Shown here in pieces: positions 43,651 through 54,126 of a stretch of 64,000 nt of DNA. The stretch spans positions 246,950 to 310,949 of the forward strand of contig NZ_BJNG01000015.1 of NCBI RefSeq assembly GCF_006539565.1, given 5' to 3'. The DNA is from Pseudonocardia hydrocarbonoxydans. GTDB lineage: Bacteria > Actinomycetota > Actinomycetes > Mycobacteriales > Pseudonocardiaceae. The translations under genes and the position numbers were made by a program. The notes under the pieces are model-generated. The model saw nothing but the letters and a program-made list of their open reading frames with translations, made no database searches and was not told the origin of the DNA. The stretch's first letter is position 1. The number at the start of each line of letters is the position of its first letter.

Positions 43651-46425
43651 TCAGGCGACGCCGCTGTCGCTCGTCTGCGGCCCGGCTGCCCGCGGGTCGT
43701 CGATCCGGTACTTCGCCGCCGCCTCGGCCGCGGCGGCGCCGTCGACGGCGCCCTCCGCGGCGAGGGACTGCAGGGCGGCGACGACGATCGACTCGGCGTC
43801 GACGTTGAAGTGCCGCCGCACCGCCGGGCGGGTGTCGGACAGGCCGAACCCGTCGGTGCCCAGCGTCGTGAACCGGGCCGGGACCCACTGGCGGACGAGG
43901 TCGGGCACCGCCCGCATCCAGTCCGACACCGCCACCACGGGGGCGTCGCCGGCCAGCGCCTCGGCCACGTAGGCCGTGCGGCGCTCCCCGTCGCCGTGCA
44001 GCAGGTTGTGCCGCTCGGTCTCGACGCCGTCGCGGCGCAGCTCGCCCCACGACGTCACCGAGAACACCTCGGCCCCCACGCCCCACTGCTCGGCGAGCAT
44101 GTCGCGGGCCTTCAGCGCCCACGGCACGGCCACGCCGGAGGCGAGCAGGCGGACCTGCGGCCCGTCCTCGCGGTTGGTCGTCGCGATGCGGTGGATGCCG
44201 CGCAGCAGGCCGTCGACGTCGAGGTCCTCGGGCTCGGCGGGCTGCACGTAGGGCTCGTTGTAGACCGTGAGGTAGTAGATGAGGTTCTCGCCGGTCAGCG
44301 TCTCCTCGCCCTCCCCGTACATGCGGCGCAGCCCGTCCTTGACGATGTGCGCGACCTCGTAGGAGAACGCCGGGTCGTAGGCCACGACGGCCGGGTTGGT
44401 CGCCGCGAGCAGCAGCGAGTGCCCGTCGTTGTGCTGCAGGCCCTCGCCGGTCAGCGTGGTGCGCCCGGCCGTGGCGCCGACCATGAACCCGCGGGCCATC
44501 TGGTCGGCGGCGGCCCAGATCGAGTCGCCGGTGCGCTGGAAGCCGAACATCGAGTAGAAGACGTAGACCGGGATCATGGCCTCGCCGTGGGTGGCGTAGC
44601 TGGTGCCCGCCGCGGTGAACGAGCCCACCGAGCCGGCCTCGTTGATCCCCTCGTGCAGCAGCTGGCCCTGCTCGGACTCGCGGTAGGCGAGCATGAGCTC
44701 GGCGTCGACCGAGGTGTACTGCTGGCCGTTCGGGTTGTAGATCTTCTGCGTCGGGAACATGGAGTCCATCCCGAACGTGCGCGCCTCGTCGGGGATGATC
44801 GGCACGAACCGGCCGCCGATGTCCTTGTCCTTGATCAGCTCGCGCAGCAGCCGGACGAACGCCATCGTCGTGGCGACCTCCTGCTTGCCCGACCCCTTCC
44901 GGACGAAGTCGTAGACCTTGTCCCCGGGCAGCACCAGCGGCTTCGCGGTGACGCGGCGGCTGGGCAGCGGCCCGCCCAGGTTGCGGCGGCGCTCGCGCAT
45001 GTACTGCAGCGCGTCGTCGTCCTCGCCGGGGTGGTAGTAGGGCGGCAGGTACGGGTCGGCCTCGAGCTGCGCGTCGGTGATCGGGATGCGCTGGGAGTCG
45101 CGGAACTCCTTGAGGTCGGCCAGCGAGAGCTTCTTCATCTGGTGCGTGGCGTTGCGGCCGGCGAAGTGCGAGCCCAGGCCGTAGCCCTTGATCGTCTTGG
45201 CCAGGATGACGGTGGGCTGGCCGTGGTGCTCCAGTGCGGCCGCGTAGGCGGCGTAGACCTTGCGGTAGTCGTGCCCGCCGCGCTTGAGGTTCCAGATCTC
45301 GGCGTCGCTCATCGGCTCCACCAGTGCCTTCGTGCGCGGGTCGCGACCGAAGAAGTGGTCGCGGACGTAGCCGCCGTCGTTGGCCTTGTAGGTCTGGTAG
45401 TCACCGTCGGGCGTGGTGTTCATCAGGTTGATCAGGGCGCCGTCGCGGTCGGCGTGCAGCAGGGCGTCCCACTCCCGGCCCCACACGACCTTGATGACGT
45501 TCCAGCCCGCGCCGCGGAAGAACGCCTCCAGCTCCTGGATGATCTTGCCGTTGCCGCGGACCGGCCCGTCGAGGCGCTGGAGGTTGCAGTTGACGACGAA
45601 GGTGAGGTTGTCCAGCCCCTCGGTGGCCGCGATCTGCAGCTGGCCGCGCGACTCCGGCTCGTCCATCTCGCCGTCGCCCAGGAACGCCCACACGTGCTGG
45701 TCGTCGGTGTTGGTGAACCCGCGGTCGCCCAGGTAGCGGTTGTAGCGCGCCTGCATGATCGCGTTCATCGGGCCCAGCCCCATCGAGACCGTGGGGAACT
45801 CCCAGAAGTCCGGCATGAGCCGCGGGTGCGGGTAGGAGGGCAGGCCGTGGCCGGGGCCGCCGTGGGAGAGCTCCTGGCGGAAACCGTCGAGACGGTCCTC
45901 GGACAGGCGCCCCTCCAGGTACGCCCGGGCGTAGACGCCGGGGGAGGCGTGGCCCTGGATGTAGATCTGGTCGCCCCCGCCCGGGTGGTCCTTGCCGCGG
46001 AAGAAGTGGTTGAAGCCGACCTCGTAGAGCGTGGCACTCGACGCGTAGGACGAGATGTGCCCGCCGACGCCGATCCCCGGGCGCTGCGCGCGGTGCACCG
46101 TCATGGCCGCGTTCCAGCGGATCCAGCGGCGGAACGCGCGCTCGGCCTCCTCGTCGCCGGGGAACCACGGCTCGCGGTCGGTGGGGATGGTGTTGACGTA
46201 GTCGGTGCTGGTCAGCGAGGGGACGCCGACGTGGCGCTCACGGGCGCGCTGCAGCATCCGCAACATGAGATAGCGCGCCCGCTGCTGCCCGGCCGCGTCC
46301 AGCACGGCGTCGAAGGAGTCCAGCCACTCGGCGGTCTCCTCCGGGTCGATGTCGGGGAGGTGGGCGGCGAGGCCGTCGCGGATGATGTTCACGCGCTGCG
46401 GGCCGCCGCTGGTCTGGCCGGTCAA
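43651..46425 (-). CDS. aceE: Pyruvate dehydrogenase E1 component, homodimeric type
   Basis: 924 residues. Decarboxylates pyruvate with thiamine diphosphate and passes acetyl to the E2 lipoyl groups. ThDP motif [14 protein letters not shown] ... [11 protein letters not shown] (residues 250-295), and homodimeric E1 signatures [20 protein letters not shown] and [20 protein letters not shown]2/E3 genes are not in the window. Divergent from the DUF3052/AhpE genes, a conserved actinobacterial arrangement. Confidence 0.97.
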   Translation of the reverse strand: MTGQTSGGPQRVNIIRDGLAAHLPDIDPEETAEWLDSFDAVLDAAGQQRARYLMLRMLQRARERHVGVPSLTSTDYVNTIPTDREPWFPGDEEAERAFRRWIRWNAAMTVHRAQRPGIGVGGHISSYASSATLYEVGFNHFFRGKDHPGGGDQIYIQGHASPGVYARAYLEGRLSEDRLDGFRQELSHGGPGHGLPSYPHPRLMPDFWEFPTVSMGLGPMNAIMQARYNRYLGDRGFTNTDDQHVWAFLGDGEMDEPESRGQLQIAATEGLDNLTFVVNCNLQRLDGPVRGNGKIIQELEAFFRGAGWNVIKVVWGREWDALLHADRDGALINLMNTTPDGDYQTYKANDGGYVRDHFFGRDPRTKALVEPMSDAEIWNLKRGGHDYRKVYAAYAAALEHHGQPTVILAKTIKGYGLGSHFAGRNATHQMKKLSLADLKEFRDSQRIPITDAQLEADPYLPPYYHPGEDDDALQYMRERRRNLGGPLPSRRVTAKPLVLPGDKVYDFVRKGSGKQEVATTMAFVRLLRELIKDKDIGGRFVPIIPDEARTFGMDSMFPTQKIYNPNGQQYTSVDAELMLAYRESEQGQLLHEGINEAGSVGSFTAAGTSYATHGEAMIPVYVFYSMFGFQRTGDSIWAAADQMARGFMVGATAGRTTLTGEGLQHNDGHSLLLAATNPAVVAYDPAFSYEVAHIVKDGLRRMYGEGEETLTGENLIYYLTVYNEPYVQPAEPEDLDVDGLLRGIHRIATTNREDGPQVRLLASGVAVPWALKARDMLAEQWGVGAEVFSVTSWGELRRDGVETERHNLLHGDGERRTAYVAEALAGDAPVVAVSDWMRAVPDLVRQWVPARFTTLGTDGFGLSDTRPAVRRHFNVDAESIVVAALQSLAAEGAVDGAAAAEAAAKYRIDDPRAAGPQTSDSGVA

Positions 46426-46592
46426 GGGATCTCCCTGCGAGGCTGTAGTTCCGTGGTCGGGGACTGAGTGCTTGTCGGGGTCATCCCCTATCGTGCCCCC
46501 CGACGTAGGATCTCGTAACGCGTGGTTGCGCGAGGGCGGGTGTCGTGTTCGGATTTCGCATCCGGACCCAACAGGAGAAGAGGTACACAGGC

Positions 46593-47027
46593 GTGGTCGC
46601 CGCGGAAGATGCCGGACGTCAGTCCGACATCGCGGGCAAGCTCGGCGTGGAGCCGGGCATGGTCGTCCAGGAACTCGGGTGGGACACCGACGTCGACGAG
46701 GCGGTGCGCGACGCCGTCGAGGAGAGAGCCGGTGACGACCTGCTCGACGAGGACGCCGTCGACGTCGTCGACCTCGTGCTGATGTGGTGGCGGGAGGGTG
46801 ACGGCGACCTCGTCGACGCGCTCGTCGACGCCGGCGGTCCGCTCGCGGAGAGCGGCGTGATCTGGGTGCTGACCCCCAAGACGGGTCGCCCCGGGCACGT
46901 CGAACCCAGCGAGATCGCCGAGGCCGCCCCCACGGCGGGCCTGTCGCAGACCTCCAACGTCAGCGTGGGCGACACCTGGGCGGGCGCCCGGCTGGTGGCG
47001 CCCAAGGCCGCCAAGTCCCGTCGGTGA
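46593..47027 (+). CDS. DUF3052 protein
   Basis: 144 residues from GTG 46593, chosen for the AGGAGAAGAGG sequence upstream; an earlier start at 46545 would add 16 basic residues. Acidic protein with segments [19 protein letters not shown] and [22 protein letters not shown]. Actinobacteria-wide family without established function, typically beside aceE and ahpE. Cytoplasmic. Confidence 0.9.
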   Translation: MVAAEDAGRQSDIAGKLGVEPGMVVQELGWDTDVDEAVRDAVEERAGDDLLDEDAVDVVDLVLMWWREGDGDLVDALVDAGGPLAESGVIWVLTPKTGRPGHVEPSEIAEAAPTAGLSQTSNVSVGDTWAGARLVAPKAAKSRR

Positions 47028-47040
47028 GCGGGGCGGTCGC

Positions 47041-47499
47041 GTGGCGCCCGAGGTGGGGACGGAAGCTCCCGGCTTCACGCTGAGGGACCAGGACAACCAG
47101 GACGTCACGCTGGCGTCGTTCCGCGGCGTGAAGAGTGCCCTGGTCGTGTTCTACCCGTTCGCGTTCTCCCGCGTCTGCACCGGCGAGCTCGACGCGGTGC
47201 GCGACGACGTGGCGGCGTTCCAGAACGACGACGTGCAGGTCCTCGCCGTCTCCGTCGACCACCCGTACGCGCTGCGGGCCTGGGCCGACGCGCGGTCCTA
47301 CCGCTTCCCCCTGCTCGCCGACTTCTGGCCGCACGGCCGGGTCGCGCAGGACTACGGGGTGTTCCACGACACCGCCGGCTTCGCACTGCGCGGCACGTTC
47401 CTCGTCGACCGGTCGGGGATGGTGCGGTTCGCGGAGGTGAACGGTCCCGGCGAGCCGCGCGACCAGGACGCCTGGAGGACGGCACTGGCAGCGGTGTGA
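47041..47499 (+). CDS. ahpE: One-Cys peroxiredoxin (AhpE type)
   Basis: 152 residues from GTG 47041. Peroxidatic Cys46 in the motif FSRVCTGEL; no resolving cysteine is present, so it must be reduced by an external thiol such as mycothiol/mycoredoxin. Reduces hydroperoxides. Follows the DUF3052 gene after 13 bases, probably one transcript. Confidence 0.94.
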   Translation: MAPEVGTEAPGFTLRDQDNQDVTLASFRGVKSALVVFYPFAFSRVCTGELDAVRDDVAAFQNDDVQVLAVSVDHPYALRAWADARSYRFPLLADFWPHGRVAQDYGVFHDTAGFALRGTFLVDRSGMVRFAEVNGPGEPRDQDAWRTALAAV

Positions 47500-47534
47500 C
47501 GGCGGCGCCCGGGGTCGTTAGGGTTCCGGCGCAC

Positions 47535-47606
47535 GGGCGCGTAGCTCAGCGGGAGAGCTCTCGGTTTACACCCGAGCGGTCGCAGGTTCGAACCCTGCCG
47601 CGCCCA
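47535..47606 (+). tRNA. tRNA-Val (anticodon TAC)
   Basis: Cloverleaf of 72 bases: acceptor GGGCGCG/CGCGCCC, D-arm GCTC...GAGC, anticodon arm CTCGG-TTTACAC-CCGAG with anticodon TAC at 47570 region, T-arm GCAGG-TTCGAAC-CCTGC, discriminator A. The 3' CCA is not fully encoded (ACCG follows). Reads GUA (and by wobble GUG) valine codons. Confidence 0.96.
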
Positions 47607-47762
47607 CCGGTCTGACCAGCACATGCCTGATCGGACCGTCCTGCTCCTCCGTGCTGTACGTTCCGCGGAACGCTCGACCATCCCGGCGCCGATCACCCGG
47701 TGAGCTCGGCCTCGCCGCTCGCGCACGCCGACGTCGAGTACACCCGGAGCAGAGGAGTGGCC

Positions 47763-48353
47763 GTGGGCACGGTGGTCCTGTACGCCTCGGTGTCGGTGGA
47801 CGGCTTCGTCGCGGACGACGACGACCGGCCCGGACCGCTGTTCGACTGGTTGTCCAACGGTGACGTCCCGTTGGACGACAGTGGCGTGCTGACGGTGTCG
47901 CAGGCGTCCTACGACCACATCCGGCCGTACTGGGACCGGATCGGGGTGACCGTCGTCGGCCGGCACGTCTTCGACATGACCGACGGCTGGGACGGGAAGC
48001 CCCCGGGCGGGGTCGACCACGTGGTCGTCGTGACGCACCGGCCGGCGGCCGAGGGCTGGGACCCCGGGGCGCCGTTCCACCTCGTCGACGGCGTCGAGGC
48101 GGCGGTGGCCACGGCGCAGGAGCTCGCGGGTGACCGCGTGGTCGAGGTCGCCGCCGGCGAGGTCGGCGGCCAGGTGCTCGCCGCGGGCCTGGTCGACGAG
48201 GTGCGCATGGACGTCGTCCCCGTCGTCCTCGGCTCCGGCAAGCGCTTCTTCGGGTCGGTCCACGCGCCGCACCTGTTGGAGGATCCCGACGTGGGGATCC
48301 GGGGCGACCGAGTGCTGCACCTGCGCTACCGGGTGCGCCGCCGGCCGATCTGA
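47763..48353 (+). CDS. RibD C-terminal (dihydrofolate-reductase-like) family protein
   Basis: 196 residues from GTG 47763 (AGAGGAG upstream; GTG 47757 possible). Opens with VVLYASVSVDGFVADDDDRP, typical of the RibD-C/DHFR-like fold, with the NADPH region TVVGRHVFDMTDGW and a C-terminal PVVLGSGKRFF. Likely an NADPH reductase of unknown substrate. Confidence 0.88.
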   Translation: MGTVVLYASVSVDGFVADDDDRPGPLFDWLSNGDVPLDDSGVLTVSQASYDHIRPYWDRIGVTVVGRHVFDMTDGWDGKPPGGVDHVVVVTHRPAAEGWDPGAPFHLVDGVEAAVATAQELAGDRVVEVAAGEVGGQVLAAGLVDEVRMDVVPVVLGSGKRFFGSVHAPHLLEDPDVGIRGDRVLHLRYRVRRRPI

Positions 48354-48594
48354 GGGGGCGGCAGGGGGCGAGGCGCAGGTCCCCGTGTGCGGAGGGTGGG
48401 CGCGCGCACGGCCGTCGGCACGTCGTCGCGAGTCCGACATTCCACCCACGGGGAGCCCGGTCCGGCCGGGACCACTACTCTCGTGGGCGAGCCCGTTCCT
48501 CGTGACTTCATCCCCGGACGTGGCGGTGTGCGGTACGGCGGATCGCCGTCGATGTGCTGCGGTGCCGGCCCCGGTCTGCCCTCCAGAAGGACGC

Positions 48595-50184
48595 ATGCAC
48601 CCCAACAGCCCGCCGCAGCCCGGTCCACCCGCCCGCCCGCCGAACGCCCCGCACGGCGAGCCGGCCGGTGGCCCGCCGCCGGTGCCGTACCAGGACCCGC
48701 CCACCGTGCCGCAGCAGGCGCTCGCGGGCGCGCCCACCGGCGTCGACCCCACCGGCGTCGACCCCACCGGCGTCGACCCCACCGGCGTCGACCCCGACGA
48801 GTCCGCCCCGCCGCCGCCCCGCCGGCGCAGGCGCCTCCTCGTCGTGCTCGCCGTCCTGGTCGCGGTCGCGGCGGTCGTCGCCGCGATCCTGGTGACGACG
48901 GGGTCGGACGGCACCTCACCCGGTGCCGACGGCGCGCTCGGGCCGGCCGCGGGTTCCGCGCTGGGCGAGGAGCGCGGTCGCCGGCCGATCACGCAGATCG
49001 AACCGTCGGGCGGGCGGCAGCTCACCGTCGCGCAGGACGGGTCGGGGCAGTTCGGCACGATCGCCGACGCCGCCCGCGAGGCGCGGCCCGGCGACACGGT
49101 GGTGATCGCGGCGGGCACCTACGAGGGACCGCTCGACATCCCCACCGACGGGGCCCCGGACGCCTACATCACCTACCACGCGGCCCCCGGCGCCGAGGTC
49201 GTGCTGACGGGCGAGGCCGACGGCCAAGGGCTGGTACAGCTCGAGGACCGGCAGTGGATTCGCTTCGTCGGCATCACGATCCGCGACTCGTCCGCCCACG
49301 GCCTCTACGCCGCAGGGTCGAGCAACATCGTGCTGCAGGACGTCGAGATCGACGGCACGCAGGACGGCGGCGCGGTGTTCATCGACGGGGCCGACGTGCG
49401 GGTGCTGAACTCGGAGGTCCGCGGCACCAACGCCCGGGGCCTCGAGGCGGAGAACGAGGCAGTCTCCTTCTCCGGCGTCGACGGTTTCGAGATTGCCTGG
49501 AGCATCGTCGAGGACAACGGCGAGGAGGGCATCGACGCGAAGTACGAGGCCCGCAACGGCAGCATCCACGACAACCTGACGCGCGCCAACCGCGGGCCGA
49601 ACATCTACATCGACGGCGCGAACAACGTCGCGGTCTTCAACAACGAGGTGCTCGACGCCACGGGGGAGACCAAGGCGGGCATCTCCCTGGGCATCGAGGA
49701 CCTCTCCGAGACCCGCAGCACCGCCGCGATCGAGATCTACAACAACGTGATCAGCGGCAACGACGGCGGGATCAGCTTCTTCGTGGAGTCCGAGGGCACC
49801 TTCTCCGACATCTCGATCATCAACAACACGATCGTCGACAACAGCGGCGCGGGCATCGACCCGCAGGACCACTCCTTCGCGGGCACGAACGTGCTGCGCA
49901 ACAACGTCGTCACCGGCCACGACCGCGACGGGGCCGGGGACATGGATGTCTTCGCCGCCGACCGCAACCTGTTCGGCGACGCGCCGGTCGGGACCGATCC
50001 GGTCGAGGGCGAGGTGCTGTTCGCCGACGCGGAGAACGGCGACTACCGGCTGGCCGAGGGCTCGGCCGGGATCGACGCCGGCTCGTCGGACGGCGTGCCG
50101 CAGTCGGACCTGCTGGGTGCGGCCCGGCCCGAGGGGGAGGTCGACCTCGGGGCCTACGAGGGGGCGGTCGTCCCCGAGGGGTGA
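48595..50184 (+). CDS. Membrane-anchored right-handed beta-helix protein
   Basis: 529 residues from ATG 48595. A Pro-rich cytoplasmic tail of about 75 residues contains four tandem TGVDP units. A basic stop-transfer RRRRR and a membrane helix (about 80-101, LLVVLAVLVAVAAVVAAIL) follow. The outer part (about 130-520) is a parallel beta helix with Asn/Asp-turn repeats (NIVLQDVEIDGTQDGG, AIEIYNNVISGNDGG, DISIINNTIVDNSG) and a DUF1565-like start (GSGQFGTIADAAREARPGDTV), ending in the calcium-type SAGIDAGSSDGVP motif. Resembles surface polysaccharide lyases or epimerases. Confidence 0.87.
   Translation: MHPNSPPQPGPPARPPNAPHGEPAGGPPPVPYQDPPTVPQQALAGAPTGVDPTGVDPTGVDPTGVDPDESAPPPPRRRRRLLVVLAVLVAVAAVVAAILVTTGSDGTSPGADGALGPAAGSALGEERGRRPITQIEPSGGRQLTVAQDGSGQFGTIADAAREARPGDTVVIAAGTYEGPLDIPTDGAPDAYITYHAAPGAEVVLTGEADGQGLVQLEDRQWIRFVGITIRDSSAHGLYAAGSSNIVLQDVEIDGTQDGGAVFIDGADVRVLNSEVRGTNARGLEAENEAVSFSGVDGFEIAWSIVEDNGEEGIDAKYEARNGSIHDNLTRANRGPNIYIDGANNVAVFNNEVLDATGETKAGISLGIEDLSETRSTAAIEIYNNVISGNDGGISFFVESEGTFSDISIINNTIVDNSGAGIDPQDHSFAGTNVLRNNVVTGHDRDGAGDMDVFAADRNLFGDAPVGTDPVEGEVLFADAENGDYRLAEGSAGIDAGSSDGVPQSDLLGAARPEGEVDLGAYEGAVVPEG
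48736..48795 (+). repeat. Four tandem 15-bp units
   Basis: ACCGGCGTCGACCCC repeated four times without a mismatch, encoding TGVDP x4 in the cytoplasmic tail of the beta-helix protein. Identical units indicate recent slippage; copy number may vary between strains. Confidence 0.95.
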
Positions 50185-50212
50185 CGCCGCACCCTCCCGG
50201 CCGTCACGGCGC

Positions 50213-50237
50213 GGGCCCGGCCGGTGCGGCCGGGCCC
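50213..50237. terminator. Bidirectional terminator
   Basis: Perfect 10-bp GC stem (50213-50222 with 50228-50237) around a 5-base loop between the convergent beta-helix and hsp20 genes; outer CGCG/CGCG bases can extend it with one bulge. Confidence 0.7.
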
Positions 50238-50247
50238 CGCGTGGTGC

Positions 50248-50691
50248 TCAGGCGTCGATGCGCCGCTGTCCGGCGTCGGCGTCGGTGATGGGGATCCGGC
50301 GTGGCTTCGCCTTCTCGGCGATCGGGATGTGCAGCGTCAGGACCCCGGCGTCGTAGGAGGCGTCGATGCGGGTCGTGTCGAGGGTGTCGCCCAGGAACAG
50401 CTGCCGGGAGAACACCCCGAGCGGCCGTTCGGACACCTGCATCTCGACGTGCTCGCCGGACGCGACGGGGCGCCGCTCGGCCTTGACGGTCAGCACGTTG
50501 TGTTCCACGTCGAGCTCGATGGCGTCGGGGGACACCCCGGGGAGGTCGAACGCGACGACGAACCGGTCGCCGTCGCGGTAGGCGTCCATCGCCATCGCGG
50601 TGGGCCGGCTCCAGGTCCCCGGGCTGCCGGTGCCGAACACCTGCTGGGTGAATCGGTCCAGCTCACGGAAGGGGTCGGTGCGCATCAGCAT
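50248..50691 (-). CDS. Hsp20 small heat-shock protein
   Basis: 147 residues. Alpha-crystallin domain at about 40-130 ([36 protein letters not shown]) and a C-terminal I-x-I-like motif (IPI). Starts [14 protein letters not shown], typical of actinobacterial Hsp18. Holds unfolding proteins during stress. No HAIR or CIRCE site is evident in the 190-base upstream gap, which is AT-richer around 50750-50800. Confidence 0.94.
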   Translation of the reverse strand: MLMRTDPFRELDRFTQQVFGTGSPGTWSRPTAMAMDAYRDGDRFVVAFDLPGVSPDAIELDVEHNVLTVKAERRPVASGEHVEMQVSERPLGVFSRQLFLGDTLDTTRIDASYDAGVLTLHIPIAEKAKPRRIPITDADAGQRRIDA

Positions 50692-50880
50692 CGCGGGCCA
50701 CTCCTCTCATGGTCGACAAGGCGGCGATGCTCCGGCGGCCGGGCCGCGCGGATATCTGCAACGATAACTACAGACTTTCCCGGTGGCAAGTGCAGGACAT
50801 CTGGTGTTCCGACTGGAGTCGGACGGACCCTCCACGTCACCGGTGCACCGCGGCGGCCCGGCCGCCTAGGGTCGCGACCC

Positions 50881-51690
50881 ATGACGATCCTGGTGACCGG
50901 CGCGACGGCCAACATCGGGCGCCGGGTGGTCGACCACCTCGTGGCCGCGGGTGCGGGGCCGGTGCGGGCCCTGACCGTCGATCCCGGACGGGCCGCGCTG
51001 CCCGCCGGCGTGGAGGTCGCGCGGGGCTCCCTGCGGCGGCCGGGGACGTTGCCCGCCGCGTTCGCGGGCGTCGACCGGATGTACCTCGCGCCGACGCCCG
51101 AGGGTTCCGCCGACGCGCTGCGCCTGGCCCGCGACGCCGGCGTCACCCGCGTCGTCGACCTCTCCGGCGAGCCGGTGACGTGGTGGGGGGCGGTGTCGAG
51201 CGCCGTCGAGGACAGCGGTCTGGCCTGGACCCACCTGTGGCCCGGTGACTTCATGGAGAACTCGCTGGGCTGGGCGGCGCAGGTCGCCGCGACCCGGACC
51301 GTCCGCGAGCCCTGGCCGCACGGCCGCAGCGCCCCGATCGCCATGGACGACATCGCCCGCGTCGCGGCGTCCCTGCTGCTCTCGGGCGACCACGTCGGTG
51401 CGGCTCTGTCGCTCACCGGGCCCGAGGTGCTCACCCGCGTCGAGCTCGCCGACCGGATCGGTGACGCGGTCGGCGCGCCCGTGGAGTTCGTGACCGTCAC
51501 CCGCGACGAGGCCGTCGCCGGGCTCGCCGGCGAGATGGGCGAGGACGCCGCCTGGTATGTCGACACGATCCTGGCCGGGTGCGTCGACAACCCGGTGCGG
51601 GCGAACCGGCTCGTCGAGGACGTCACCGGCCGCCCCGCCACCACCTTCGCGGCCTGGGCACGGGCGAACGCGACGACCTTCGCCGGGTAG
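50881..51690 (+). CDS. NmrA-like NAD(P)-binding protein
   Basis: 269 residues from ATG 50881. Rossmann motif TGATANIGRRVVDHL at the N-terminus. The remainder (VTRVVDLSGEP, AWTHLWPGDFMENSLGW, IAMDDIARVAASLL) follows the atypical SDR/NmrA pattern. Could be a quinone reductase or a redox sensor. Convergent with selO, 12 bases apart. Confidence 0.9.
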   Translation: MTILVTGATANIGRRVVDHLVAAGAGPVRALTVDPGRAALPAGVEVARGSLRRPGTLPAAFAGVDRMYLAPTPEGSADALRLARDAGVTRVVDLSGEPVTWWGAVSSAVEDSGLAWTHLWPGDFMENSLGWAAQVAATRTVREPWPHGRSAPIAMDDIARVAASLLLSGDHVGAALSLTGPEVLTRVELADRIGDAVGAPVEFVTVTRDEAVAGLAGEMGEDAAWYVDTILAGCVDNPVRANRLVEDVTGRPATTFAAWARANATTFAG

Positions 51691-51702
51691 CGGGGGACCG
51701 GC

Positions 51703-53163
51703 TCAGGTGCCGCAGAAGGTGACGTAGGGGACGGCGTCGGGAGGAGTGGCGGCGTAGGCGTCCAGGCCCGGTCGCTCGGTGAACGGGTCGCGCACGACGT
51801 CGACCAGGCGGTGGAACGGACCGAGGTCGCCCGTGGTGGCCGCGGTGAGCGCCTCCTCGACGAGGTGGTTGCGCGGGATGTAGACCGGGTTGACGCGGTC
51901 CATCGCCGCCGCCGTGCCCGCGCGGTCGGCGGGCAGCAGGGCGTCGCGGCGGGCGGCCCAGTCCTCGAACGGCGCGCGGTCGGTGAACAGGTCCCGGGCG
52001 GTGCCGGCCGAGAGCGCGCGGAAGAACGAGGTGAAGTCGACGCGCTGGGCGCGCAGCAGCTCCAGCAGGTCGGCCACCAGCTCGGGGTCGGGCCGGGACA
52101 GGCCGAGCTTCGCGGCCATGCCGTCGGCCATGTGCCGCTGGTACTCCGTCGCGAACCCGCCCAGCACGTCGGTGGCCGCCTGTACCGCGGCATCGGTGTC
52201 GCCGTCGGGCAGCTCGGCCGCGATCAGCGGGAGCAGCGCCTCGGCCAGCCGCGCGAGGTTCCACTGCGCCGCCGCGGGCTGGTTGCCGTAGGCGTAGCGC
52301 CCGCCCGAGTCGATCGAGCTGAACACCGTGGCCGGGTCGAAGACGTCGAGGAACGCGCAGGGTCCGTAGTCGATCGTCTCCCCGGAGATCGTCGTGTTGT
52401 CGGTGTTCATGACGCCGTGCACGAAGCCCACGAGCATCCACCGGGCGACGAGCTCGGCCTGGGCGTGCACGACGGCGCGGTAGAACCCGAGCACCGAGTC
52501 GGCGCCGGGGTGGTGGCGGTCCATGGCGTGGTCGGCGAGCGCACGCAGGACGCCGGGGGCGCCGTCGGGGGAGGCGTCGAGCGCGGCGGCGTACTGGAAC
52601 GTGCCCACCCGCAGGTGGCTCGCGGCGACCCGGCACAGCACCGCCCCCGGCAGCGGGCCCTGCTCGCGCAGGATCTCCTCGCCGGTGGCGACGACGGCCA
52701 GCGACCGGGTGGTCGGGATGCCCAGGGCGTGCATCGCCTCGCTGATCGCGTACTCGCGCAGCATCGGGCCCACGGCCGCCCGGCCGTCGCCGCCGCGGGC
52801 GAACGGGGTGCGCCCCGACCCCTTGAGGTGCAGGTCACGGCGCTGGCCCGCGGTGTCGGTCAGCTCGCCGAGCAGCAGCGCCCTGCCGTCGCCCAGGCGC
52901 GGCTGGTAGCCGCCGAACTGGTGGCCGGCGTAGGCCTGCGCGACGGGCGTGGCGCTCTCGGGGAGCTCGTGGCCGAGCAGCGTCTCCACCCCGGCCGGCT
53001 CGCGCAGCGCGTCGGCGTCGACGCCCAGCTCGGTGGCCAGCGCCTCGTTGAGCACCAGCAGCCGCGGCTCGGGCGCCGGCGCGGCTGTCCAGGGGACGGA
53101 CAGGGCGGGCAGTGCGCGGGCGTAGGAGTCGTCGAGGTCGAGCAGCGTCCGGGCGACGGTCAT
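51703..53163 (-). CDS. selO: SelO family protein AMPylase
   Basis: 486 residues. Pseudokinase that transfers AMP to hydroxyl residues of redox proteins. Typical N-terminal region ([27 protein letters not shown]), glycine-rich motif [17 protein letters not shown], Lys in [19 protein letters not shown], and metal motif [19 protein letters not shown]. The C-terminal selenocysteine of mammalian SelO is here a Cys (TFCGT). Length and motifs complete. Confidence 0.95.
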   Translation of the reverse strand: MTVARTLLDLDDSYARALPALSVPWTAAPAPEPRLLVLNEALATELGVDADALREPAGVETLLGHELPESATPVAQAYAGHQFGGYQPRLGDGRALLLGELTDTAGQRRDLHLKGSGRTPFARGGDGRAAVGPMLREYAISEAMHALGIPTTRSLAVVATGEEILREQGPLPGAVLCRVAASHLRVGTFQYAAALDASPDGAPGVLRALADHAMDRHHPGADSVLGFYRAVVHAQAELVARWMLVGFVHGVMNTDNTTISGETIDYGPCAFLDVFDPATVFSSIDSGGRYAYGNQPAAAQWNLARLAEALLPLIAAELPDGDTDAAVQAATDVLGGFATEYQRHMADGMAAKLGLSRPDPELVADLLELLRAQRVDFTSFFRALSAGTARDLFTDRAPFEDWAARRDALLPADRAGTAAAMDRVNPVYIPRNHLVEEALTAATTGDLGPFHRLVDVVRDPFTERPGLDAYAATPPDAVPYVTFCGT

Positions 53164-53172
53164 GCCCCGAGG

Positions 53173-53958
53173 CTACGTGCGCCGCCGCAGGACGGCGACG
53201 AGCCCGGGGATGCTGTCGGCGCTGCCCGCACGTCCCATCGGCACGGTGGCGATGCGCGCGTCCACGTCGGTGTGGACGTGGGTCCACGCGGTGGGCGGGA
53301 AGGCGGCGGCGAGCTCGGTGGTGCCGAACGTCGTGGGCCGGGGGATGCCCGCGGAGATCGCCACGGCGAGCGGGTGCGGGACCCCGGCGGCGCCCGCGCC
53401 CAGGTTCTCCAGGTAGCCCAGCAGCGGGCCGGGGTAGTTCGTCTCGGCCACCAGCAGCGTCCCGCGGTCGCCCAGCAGGTCCGCGGCGTTGGCCGCCAGC
53501 CGCAGCCGCGCCGGCGGGTCGAGGGTGTGCAGCAGCCCGCGGACGAACACGTGGCACCCGCCGAGGTCGGCCGCCAGCGCCGCGCCGGCCCCGGGCGCGG
53601 TCATGTCGGCCGTGCGGAACTCCACACCGGGCGGGCTCTCGCGGCGGGCCCTGGCGACCGCGGAGGCCGCCAGGTCGACCCCGACGGCGCGCGGGAAACG
53701 CCCGGCCAACGCCCGGGTGAACCGGCCGTTGCCGCAGCCCACGTCGACGACGGGCAGGCCGGGGTCGGCGTGGGCGGCGAGCAGGTCGAGATAGCGCTGC
53801 GCCTCGTCGGAGCTGCTGGAGTCCCACAGGACGTCACCGCCGTCACCGGTGGCGGTGACCCCGGCCCAGTAGCGGTCCCAGCGCGTCGACACGTCGCGGG
53901 GCGCGCGCAACCCGAGCCGGACGAGGTGCGGCACCAGCAACGCCCGGTTCCACCACAT
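53173..53958 (-). CDS. Class I SAM-dependent methyltransferase
   Basis: 261 residues. SAM motif I VVDVGCGNGRFTRALAG (near residue 70), then VGVDLAASAVARAR. N-terminal region MWWNRALLVPHLVRLGLRAP is basic. Substrate unknown. Divergent from the P450 gene with a dyad operator in the shared 168-base gap, so it may belong functionally with the P450 and the double-domain protein. Confidence 0.88.
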   Translation of the reverse strand: MWWNRALLVPHLVRLGLRAPRDVSTRWDRYWAGVTATGDGGDVLWDSSSSDEAQRYLDLLAAHADPGLPVVDVGCGNGRFTRALAGRFPRAVGVDLAASAVARARRESPPGVEFRTADMTAPGAGAALAADLGGCHVFVRGLLHTLDPPARLRLAANAADLLGDRGTLLVAETNYPGPLLGYLENLGAGAAGVPHPLAVAISAGIPRPTTFGTTELAAAFPPTAWTHVHTDVDARIATVPMGRAGSADSIPGLVAVLRRRT

Positions 53959-54059
53959 GCGCGCCTCCCCGCCGGATACGGACCTCGGCCTGTGGTGGAG
54001 GTCGCCCGGGTCGTCGACTCGTCCGTCCGGGCCATTCGACCACGAGATCCTCCGTTTTG

Positions 54060-54077
54060 TGTAGTCGATTGACTACA
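54060..54077. promoter_or_regulatory. Dyad operator between methyltransferase and P450 genes
   Basis: TGTAGTC-GATT-GACTACA: perfect 7-bp arms around 4 bases, in an AT-richer stretch 50 bases before the P450 start and about 100 bases from the divergent methyltransferase start. Typical of TetR/MarR/GntR-type operators. No regulator gene is adjacent. Confidence 0.65.
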
Positions 54078-54126
54078 GTGAGATATCGACCGAGTGACCA
54101 CGACCGTGCAGGAGTGATCGAGGTTG

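Noticed and set aside
48736..48795. CRISPR-like array
   Set aside because: The units are directly adjacent, 15 bp long and in frame, with no spacers and no cas genes.
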